From contig OW203732.1 of the NCBI GenBank assembly GCA_934045075.1, forward strand, positions 13,122,201 to 13,186,200: a stretch of 64,000 nucleotides of DNA. Direction: 5' to 3'. The DNA is from Yponomeuta sedellus. Taxonomy: Eukaryota > Arthropoda > Insecta > Lepidoptera > Yponomeutidae. This document shows, in pieces, positions 63,434-64,000 of the stretch; position 1 is the first letter of the stretch, and each line of letters starts with the position of its first letter. The notes beneath the pieces were generated by a model that was given only the letters and a program-made list of their open reading frames with translations, was not told the DNA's origin and did no database searches. Both the position numbers and the translations under genes were made by a program.

Positions 63434-63732
63434 CGGCAAGTGTCGTTCCTGACGAAGGTGCCCTGGCCAATAGAGCTGCTGTACGTCGGTATCCGGTGCA
63501 GGCTGCATGAAGCGTGTATTTGGGGGGGTCTAAGCAGCCCACTGCCTCCATAATTACTCCCCAGCATAGGCGATTCCACCACCGAACTGTCAAAGGCACT
63601 CGTCTCGTCTGTTTCCTCTTCAATGACCCCAGGATTGTAGAATATCTTCCCGATCGACAACAGAGGCTTCTGTCTGTTCTCTTCATTATCGTCGCGCACT
63701 TTCATTTCGTACGAGCCCTCGCCGTTTTTCAT
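63434..63732 (-). CDS. Candidate distal first exon of gene B
   Basis: An ATG at 63732-63730 opens 99 codons plus two bases (CG) ending at a good donor, GTAAGA. The protein begins MKNGEGSYEMKVRDDNEENR and is acidic and polar, with IEEETDETSAFDSSVVESP and a final FVRNDTC. It has no membrane segment. Phase 2 and strand match the acceptor of the gene B core exon 12.5 kb away, where CG+G gives Arg. I infer an alternative, longer cytoplasmic N-terminus for the Irk2-like channel. It could instead begin another gene. A dispersed repeat starts only about 15 bases beyond the donor. Confidence 0.6.
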
Positions 63733-64000
63733 TTTGTGTTTTGGCCGTCACAACAGAGTGTTAAATGAGTGTTTGCAAGAAATCATTGATGGGCTCCGAT
63801 TGTAATTCATTCTGGATGGTCGTTGTTGGGCTGGGACGGGACTGCGGGTTCTGGAATGGAAGAAAGTCGCTTTTGAGTTGCATAGAAGGTAGATTTTTTT
63901 TATATTTTGTTAAGTATGAAAAGTAAAGCTCCTATAGTACGAGTAATACAATAGCCGTTAAGGAGTGTTAATGTACAATATTTTTATATTGCAGTATTTC

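Noticed and set aside
1..64000. CRISPR arrays, operons, ribosome binding sites
   Set aside because: None seen, and not expected in an insect nuclear genome; regularly spaced repeats here are tandem units in a retroelement or microsatellites.

Overview
The window is nuclear DNA of an insect, most likely a butterfly or moth. I infer this from GT-AG spliced genes that match the insect Kir channels Irk1 and Irk2, from AT-rich introns of several kilobases, and from dispersed repeats I recognise as typical of Lepidoptera: retroposon tails reading 'ggcctgtgcccagcagtggg', 'agctgtgccccgcggt' elements, and RTE-like reverse transcriptase ends. Nothing here is bacterial or viral.

Two inward-rectifier K+ channel (Kir) genes lie tail to tail. 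Gene A, Irk1-like, is on the + strand. Its start codon is at 14201 and its eight coding positions run to a TGA at 36152-36154, giving 570 residues. A further possible N-terminal exon lies at the left edge (1-113). Gene B, Irk2-like, is on the - strand. Its core exon is 50869-49812, with a proximal first exon at 51284-51151 and a candidate distal first exon at 63732-63434. Two candidate last exons follow, at 41015-40921 and 39563-39262. Every N-terminal exon joins its core exon in phase 2 and every C-terminal exon joins in phase 1, so the parts can be combined without breaking the frame.

The most striking signals are in the Kir genes. Gene A has a tandem pair of 180-bp phase-0 exons (24180-24359 and 24544-24723). 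They encode alternative versions of the 60 residues just after TM2, including the PIP2-contact 'PKKR' segment, which becomes 'AKKR' in the second copy. The gene A frame stays open for 41 more codons past its TGA-C stop and ends in a plausible conserved-looking tail, so stop readthrough is a candidate. Gene B encodes the whole of gene A exons 2-6 in one uninterrupted exon and appears to offer alternative N- and C-termini.

The rest is introns and intergenic DNA full of mobile-element debris. It includes a 5'-truncated jockey-like LINE with an inverted duplication at its 5' end (about 59947-61915) and an RNase H-bearing LINE remnant (about 30596-32000, -). A nested hAT-like element has a perfect 8-bp target duplication (19047-19989). 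A retroelement has a poly(A) tail, a target duplication and a tandem repeat (17464-18040). A tRNA-like repeat is present in four copies, two of which form a 234-bp-arm palindrome inside an Irk1 intron. There is also a THAP-domain remnant, several MITE-like inverted-repeat elements and many small perfect hairpins.
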